A stretch of 7,813 nucleotides of DNA. Source: Actinomycetota bacterium. GTDB taxonomy: Bacteria; Actinomycetota; Actinomycetes; Nanopelagicales; Nanopelagicaceae. A model generated the notes under the pieces. The model searched no databases, had not been told where the DNA came from, and was given only the letters and a program-made list of their open reading frames with translations. Positions within the stretch are counted from its first letter, which is position 1. Every line of letters starts with the position of its first letter. Location: assembly GCA_027730465.1 (NCBI GenBank), contig JAQCGQ010000030.1, positions 1 to 7,813 on the forward strand, given 5' to 3'. Position numbers and translations under genes: made by a program. Below are positions 6,730 through 7,813 of this stretch, one piece after another.

Positions 6730-7813
6730 ATGAAGAAATTCAACAAAGCATCGGCTGTTGTTGCAATTGCGATCTCTGGCTTACTTCTAGCTGGATGTTC
6801 AAGTAGTGGCAATGATGGTTCTGGTGCGCTAAAGATTGGATCGCTACTACCTGAGACAGGTAACTTAGCATTCCTTGGACCACCAGAGTTTGCTGGTATC
6901 GATCTTGCTATCGAAGATATCAACGCTGCCGGTGGAGTTCTAGGAAAAGATGTAGAGCACCTACGCGGTGACTCAGGAGATACTAGTACTGATATTGCAC
7001 AACAAACTGCTGATGCACACATCGCAGCTGGTGTTGGCGCAATTATTGGTGCAGCATCATCAGGAGTATCACTAACAGTTATTGATAAAATTGCCTCTGC
7101 TGGCATTGTTCAGATGTCACCAGCAAACACAGCTCCAGTTCTTACAGATTACGCTGATGACGGTTACTACTTCCGCACTGCACCATCTGATACCTTCCAA
7201 GGAGCAATTCTTGGACAGTTAATGGCACAGAATGGCGCTAAGAACGCCGTCTTCTTAACCATGGATGATGCTTACGGAATTGGCTTGTCTAAGTATGCAC
7301 GTGCAGCATTTACTGGAACATCAACAGATATTGTGTATGATCCACAAGCGGCTGAGTTTGCTGCTGATGTTGCAAAGGCTAAGGCTGCAAGGCCAGATGC
7401 AATTGCGATTCTTGGATTTGAAGAGACAACCAAGATCCTTACCGAGCTAATCAAGCAAGGAATCGGTCCTAAGAATGTTAAGATATACCTAGTTGACGGA
7501 AACCTTTCAGGTGGCGCATACAAAGATCTTCCAGCAGGCGTTATGACAGGTGTTAAAGCAACCCTGCCAGGCGTTTACACTGATGGCGTTCTACGTGATC
7601 GTCTATTAGCTGTAGATCCTGCACTTGAGGATTTCTCATACGCTCCAGAGTCATATGATGCAACAATTCTTATTGCATTAGCAGCTGAGCAGGCCGGAAA
7701 GACAGATGGTCAGTCAATCCGCGATAACCTGGCCTCAGTTTCATCTGGTGGTACAAAATGTGCAACCTTCGCTGATTGCAAGGCTCTAATCGCAGACGGT
7801 AGCGATATCAACT
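6730..7813 (+). CDS. livK: Branched-chain amino acid-type ABC transporter substrate-binding lipoprotein (3' truncated)
   Basis: Extracytoplasmic solute-binding protein of the Leu/Ile/Val (type I periplasmic-binding, Peripla_BP_6) family, which delivers amino acids to an ABC importer. 361 residues are visible and the frame is still open at the window end; little is probably missing. The N-terminus is a lipoprotein signal peptide: MKKFNK, a hydrophobic stretch, and lipobox LLAGC with the lipidated cysteine at C23, followed by a Ser/Gly linker. The mature protein begins with LKIGSLLPETGNLAFLGP, the usual family opening, followed by DINAAGGVLG and IIGAASSGVS (ligand-binding region). C344 and C350 near the C-terminus probably form the family's disulfide. 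The start is supported by the GAGAGGA ribosome-binding site. Codon choice is more C-ending than in its neighbours, suggesting high expression. Permease and ATPase genes would be expected downstream. The exact ligand cannot be read from sequence; other amino acids or amides are possible. Confidence 0.93.
   Translation, partial: MKKFNKASAVVAIAISGLLLAGCSSSGNDGSGALKIGSLLPETGNLAFLGPPEFAGIDLAIEDINAAGGVLGKDVEHLRGDSGDTSTDIAQQTADAHIAAGVGAIIGAASSGVSLTVIDKIASAGIVQMSPANTAPVLTDYADDGYYFRTAPSDTFQGAILGQLMAQNGAKNAVFLTMDDAYGIGLSKYARAAFTGTSTDIVYDPQAAEFAADVAKAKAARPDAIAILGFEETTKILTELIKQGIGPKNVKIYLVDGNLSGGAYKDLPAGVMTGVKATLPGVYTDGVLRDRLLAVDPALEDFSYAPESYDATILIALAAEQAGKTDGQSIRDNLASVSSGGTKCATFADCKALIADGSDIN

Noticed and set aside
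6660..7106. Minus-strand open frame of 148 codons
   Set aside because: It lies opposite the well-supported binding-protein gene, shows no recognisable domain, and is Ala/Pro/Ser-rich as expected of a shadow frame. The same applies to 7272-7523.

Overview
The window is a stretch of actinobacterial core chromosome with unusually low GC (AT-rich third codon positions, roughly 40% GC by eye). All genes lie on the + strand and fill almost all of it. The order gltB-gltD-pyk-tRNA-ANTAR response regulator-branched-chain amino acid binding lipoprotein resembles, from memory, the Streptomyces and other actinobacterial chromosomes. The regulator is a close match to M. tuberculosis PdtaR (Rv1626). Low GC, short spacers and actinobacterial gene content fit a genome-streamlined freshwater actinobacterium such as the acI / Nanopelagicales group. 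That assignment is inference; no rRNA or other marker gene is present.

Layout: 2-2923 is the C-terminal two thirds of the glutamate synthase large subunit (5' end outside the window). 2916-4373 is the small subunit GltD, overlapping gltB by 8 bp. 4383-5825 is pyruvate kinase, 9 bp after gltD. A 43-bp AT-rich gap precedes a 73-nt tRNA gene with a CAA (Leu) anticodon at 5869-5941. The ATG of the ANTAR response regulator (5943-6545) lies one base after the tRNA discriminator. A 184-bp spacer (6546-6729) with a 14-bp perfect palindrome and a good Shine-Dalgarno sequence leads to a lipoprotein substrate-binding protein (6730 to the window end, truncated).

How it fits together: GltBD makes glutamate from glutamine and 2-oxoglutarate. 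Pyruvate kinase feeds the carbon end of the same node. The ABC binding protein imports amino acids. The regulator is of the type that acts on RNA through an ANTAR domain. The protein genes are conventional. The unusual part is the tRNA. Its acceptor stem, discriminator, D-arm and anticodon all look leucine-type, but the long variable arm expected of bacterial tRNA-Leu is replaced by five bases. Its 3' end also leaves no room for a ribosome-binding site for the regulator, so tRNA processing would create a leaderless mRNA.
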